A stretch of DNA of 64,000 bases from assembly GCF_019733355.1 (NCBI RefSeq), contig NZ_JAIHLQ010000020.1, forward strand, positions 57,929 through 121,928. The letters run 5' to 3'. The notes under the pieces are model-generated. The model made no database searches and was not told the origin of the DNA. It saw only the letters and a list, made by a program, of their open reading frames with translations. Shown here piece after piece: positions 61,607-64,000 of the stretch (positions are counted from its first letter, which is position 1; each line of letters starts with the position of its first letter). The translations under genes were made by a program, and so were the position numbers. The stretch is from Pseudomonas baetica. GTDB taxonomy: Bacteria; Pseudomonadota; Gammaproteobacteria; Pseudomonadales; Pseudomonadaceae.

Positions 61607-63283
61607 ATGAGCGAAAGTGCCGATCGATTCCGTCAGACCCAAGCGTTGCTTGCACAGATCCGTAGTGCTCCCTCACTTGTTGTGCTGCCCTCCCCAGCTG
61701 ATTCGCAGCGCGTACTTAATGCCCCAGTGGACGATCAGTTTCTTGCCCAGGCTTTTCCCACGGAATCTAGACTCTTGGGGCGAAATGAGGCCCCTGAATA
61801 CGAGGTTCGGGCGAGATTATCCGAGCTTGAGATCGCCTTTCACTCACAGCGTATAGAGCGTCTTTTCTCTGACACACGTCGATCAGCTCTTCAGGCAATC
61901 GCCGGGCCTTTTGGGGTCGGGAAAATGCTCAGTGCCTATGACAAGACCGGCGGTGTAGTGGATACGATCCACAACGCCCGGGCCGGTGTGTATGCCACTG
62001 ATGAGGCTGAACAGAAGTATGCGGATAGGGGTGAGTACACGAAGAGGGTGAAGGAGAACTATCACCACCGTGATCCCGCCTACAAAAAGATGAGCCAGGA
62101 CAGCACAAGGGATCGGGTAGAAGGCAAGGTGACTGATGCCTACACCGGTGAGCAAATGAGCAGCCAGCGGAGTGATAGCCACAGCATTGATCATGTTATT
62201 GCCGCAGAAGAGATCCACAACGATGCCGGCAGAGTTCTCGCAGGATTGGACGGCGTTGAGCTTGCGAATGCTTCAACAAATCTGCAGATCACCTCGTACT
62301 CAACAAACTCGGCAATGGGCACCAAAACAGCCACTGAATATGTGCTGTGGCTTGAGCAGACGAAAGACACCCGAGCGAAGAAACAAGCAAAGCTACAGGC
62401 GAAGGTTGATGCCGGCGAGCCTATGAGCCAAAAGCAAAAAGACGAACTCGCCAAGCTCAAAGAGCAAGAGAAAATCGCGGCAAATCCGGAGCCTTTGCTT
62501 GAGGCAGATAGAAAGGCTCGGGCGGCCAACGAGAAAAAGATCAACGACGCCTATTATCGCAGCCCAAAATTCCGGAATGACTGCTTGAAGACAAGCGTCG
62601 CAGCCGGCGGCCGCGCCGCTTTTCAGTCAGCAATGGGGGCTATCCTGGTCGAGTTGTTCGCAGGGATATTTGATGAGGTAAGCGATTGGTACAAAAACGG
62701 CCGAGCCGACGGTAATTCAATATTTGCTGAGCTCAAGCGTCGTCTCAGGAAAGTCGGACTGAGAGTAGCCAAGCAGTGGAAGGCTGTGCTCTCAGCCGCG
62801 GCTGGGAGCTTTCTCAGTGGTTTCCTAGCTAACCTAGTCACTGTGCTGACCAACGCTTTCCTGACCACTGCCAAGCGGACTGTTCGTATGATCCGCGAAG
62901 GTGGCAATGCCTTGGTTGGAGCTTGCAAAGCTTTGATTGTGCGCCCTGAGGGAATGGGGATCCGAGAGGGCTTGCATGAGGCATCGAAGGTGCTAGTTGG
63001 TGGGGGCATCATAGTAGGTGGCGTTCTGCTGGAAGATGCTGTTAGCAAGTCGATGATGGCGGTTCCGTTCCTTGTTCCTTTTGCCGACACTGCTACAGCA
63101 GTCATCGTTGGTGCGGCTACTGGCATCATCTCTACCATGGCTGTGTACCTGGTCGACAAGGCAGACGTGCTAAGTGTGAATCGAAGCAAGATGCTAGCTG
63201 GCATTAACTCGGACCTTGACGCATCGCTTCTGCATCAGCGCGCTATTGAAGCCTCCCTGCTCGAGCAGTTCAAGGCACTCTGA
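61607..63283 (+). CDS. HNH-like nuclease with C-terminal membrane helices
   Basis: A 558-residue protein. The ATG at 61607 has GAGG upstream. Residues about 175-240 look like an HNH core: VTDAYTGEQ, then HSIDHVIAAEEIHND (Asp195-His196), then NASTNLQITSYSTN. This follows the D-H ... N-x-x-N spacing of HNH endonucleases, but the metal cluster is unproven. The N-terminal 120 residues are unrecognised. Residues about 410-500 contain hydrophobic helices (FLSGFLANLVTVLTNAFL, VLVGGGIIVGGVLLED). A membrane-linked nuclease is the best hypothesis. Co-transcribed with the preceding small membrane protein. Confidence 0.55.
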   Translation: MSESADRFRQTQALLAQIRSAPSLVVLPSPADSQRVLNAPVDDQFLAQAFPTESRLLGRNEAPEYEVRARLSELEIAFHSQRIERLFSDTRRSALQAIAGPFGVGKMLSAYDKTGGVVDTIHNARAGVYATDEAEQKYADRGEYTKRVKENYHHRDPAYKKMSQDSTRDRVEGKVTDAYTGEQMSSQRSDSHSIDHVIAAEEIHNDAGRVLAGLDGVELANASTNLQITSYSTNSAMGTKTATEYVLWLEQTKDTRAKKQAKLQAKVDAGEPMSQKQKDELAKLKEQEKIAANPEPLLEADRKARAANEKKINDAYYRSPKFRNDCLKTSVAAGGRAAFQSAMGAILVELFAGIFDEVSDWYKNGRADGNSIFAELKRRLRKVGLRVAKQWKAVLSAAAGSFLSGFLANLVTVLTNAFLTTAKRTVRMIREGGNALVGACKALIVRPEGMGIREGLHEASKVLVGGGIIVGGVLLEDAVSKSMMAVPFLVPFADTATAVIVGAATGIISTMAVYLVDKADVLSVNRSKMLAGINSDLDASLLHQRAIEASLLEQFKAL

Positions 63284-63507
63284 GCCTCTCTTCTGGAAAC
63301 TCCTTGCGTAAGTTTCACGTCAGGCGTTGTGCATCGGAGCGGGCAATCGGGTGTGAGCCTCTGCTGGTCTCATCAAGTGTTGTCGCGTGGAAAAGGAGCG
63401 CCTCTTTTGGCTATCGCCTTTATCTGGCCATGGGCTATGCTCGCCGGCTTGTAAATCGCAGTCCGACGGTTATAACAGACTGCTCAAAACACACGCCAGG
63501 ATTTAGC

Positions 63508-63879
63508 ATGAAACGTTTCACAGGTATCGCTGTAGCAATCTCTATGGTAATCGTAGCATCAGGCTGCACCACTCACCTGGCAGATGGACAGAAACAAGAG
63601 ATGGAGGTGTATGAAAGCAAGGGGCTTGCTGTTGAAGAGAAGTCAGTCGCATTAGCCGCTGGACTGGGTGTTCTGCCAGCCGCTGGTTACTTTTATACTA
63701 ATCATCCCGCAGTCGCAGTCTTCTCCATCCCGCTTTGGGTAATCTCTCTCGGTCCTCTGTGGATGCCTTTTGATACTGCTGCCGCAGCTGAAGTGCAAAA
63801 CTTCTATGCCACTCGGCGCAAAGTAGAGTTTGAGAAGGCAAAAGATCTGCGAGAGCTTGATCATCGCCTTGAAGACTGA
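63508..63879 (+). CDS. Lipoprotein, possibly truncated by an IS element
   Basis: A 123-residue protein with signal peptide and lipobox VASGC (about 14-18). The mature region has a hydrophobic segment (about 50-80, VALAAGLGVLPAAGYFYTNH). I use the ATG at 63508; the longer frame has no signal. The stop codon TGA at 63877-63879 is also the start of the IS3-like left end (TGAATCGCCCC), so the native C-terminus may be missing. No family recognised. Confidence 0.65.
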   Translation: MKRFTGIAVAISMVIVASGCTTHLADGQKQEMEVYESKGLAVEEKSVALAAGLGVLPAAGYFYTNHPAVAVFSIPLWVISLGPLWMPFDTAAAAEVQNFYATRRKVEFEKAKDLRELDHRLED

Positions 63880-64000
63880 ATCGCCCCTGGTTTCGTAGAC
63901 ACCTCCAAGCCTCATAATGAGGCCCAAATAGGAGGTGCCATGAGTCGTCAGCGTTACCCCGAAGAATTCAAGATCGAAGCGGTCAAGCAAGTGACCGAGA
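63877..64000 (+). mobile_element. IS3-family insertion sequence, left end (truncated by window)
   Basis: The terminal inverted repeat appears to begin at 63877 with TGAATCGCCCCTGGTTTCG, as in IS3-group elements (TGA-A/T-C-C/T-G-CCCC ends). The transposase orfA begins at 63941. The element continues beyond the window, so its right end and any target duplication are not seen. Confidence 0.75.
63941..64000 (+). CDS. IS3-family transposase OrfA, N-terminal fragment
   Basis: The first 20 codons read MSRQRYPEEFKIEAVKQVTE, the helix-turn-helix start of IS3-family OrfA proteins. AGGAGG lies upstream of the ATG, which is the expected initiator for OrfA. The gene is cut off by the window end. The typical OrfA-OrfB frameshift lies outside. 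Confidence 0.9.

Noticed and set aside
1..64000. CRISPR arrays, rRNA or tRNA genes
   Set aside because: No regularly spaced repeats, ribosomal sequence or cloverleaf-like segments were noticed by eye; a covariance-model scan would be the decisive test.

Overview
The window looks like accessory DNA from a large Pseudomonas plasmid or a plasmid-derived island. Three things point there: an MvaT/Pmr-type H-NS-like silencer (46.3-46.6 kb), a Tus-like replication-terminus protein, and a complete tellurium-resistance (ter) cluster. Tellurite resistance is a known trait of Pseudomonas megaplasmids such as the IncP-2 group, but no replication, partition or conjugation gene is visible, so the replicon type is not proven. 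I see no rRNA, tRNA or CRISPR array.

Layout. 0-4.7 kb: the 3' end of an AddA/UvrD-type helicase-nuclease, facing a minus-strand string of small genes (membrane-anchored PD-(D/E)XK nuclease-like protein, CRP-fold regulator, membrane protein) and a PilZ protein. 5.3-10 kb: a minus-strand operon (unknown protein, Sel1-repeat protein, Tus-like protein) divergent from a second repeat protein, a DUF922-like metalloprotease and a secreted endonuclease/phosphatase-fold protein. 11.5-20 kb: a cluster of four 17-bp repeats, a CRP-family regulator, a superfamily-1 helicase with a degenerate motif II, a diguanylate-cyclase remnant, a DNA methyltransferase and a helix-hairpin-helix protein.

20.5-32.1 kb is the ter cluster, all on the plus strand: ATP-grasp enzyme, TerD-trypsin fusion, phosphoribosyltransferase-TRSP, HAD, StiP-type phosphoribosyltransferase with a C-terminal Pelota-like region, CitE-like lyase, HAD-IB, then terZABCDE, ending in a strong terminator. 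From the known biology of Ter systems, the enzymes probably make or process a nucleotide-like metabolite, while the TerD-family proteins, TerB and TerC form a calcium-linked stress complex at the inner membrane.

32.2-45.4 kb adds about ten mostly envelope proteins (lipoproteins, an LprI-like protein, DUF4236, a glycine-zipper/SH3 lipoprotein, a Pro/Ala-rich exported protein, a Cys-repeat protein). Embedded in it on the minus strand are a TerF-like TerD-vWA protein and a tandem-TerD (TerA-like) protein. I infer that this is an envelope arm of the ter system.

45.4-64 kb: DUF1523 protein, the MvaT-like silencer, an AT-rich gene-poor stretch, then many small or hypothetical genes. Among these are an Eco1/ESCO-like zinc finger-acetyltransferase, small zinc-binding proteins, a phospholipase-D-like nuclease, a protein made of five SANT/Myb-like repeats, a DUF808 membrane protein and an HNH protein with membrane helices. 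The window ends inside an IS3-family element whose left end appears to supply the stop codon of the preceding lipoprotein gene. Overall, 11-20 kb and 48-63 kb look like recently assembled accessory or defence-type DNA.
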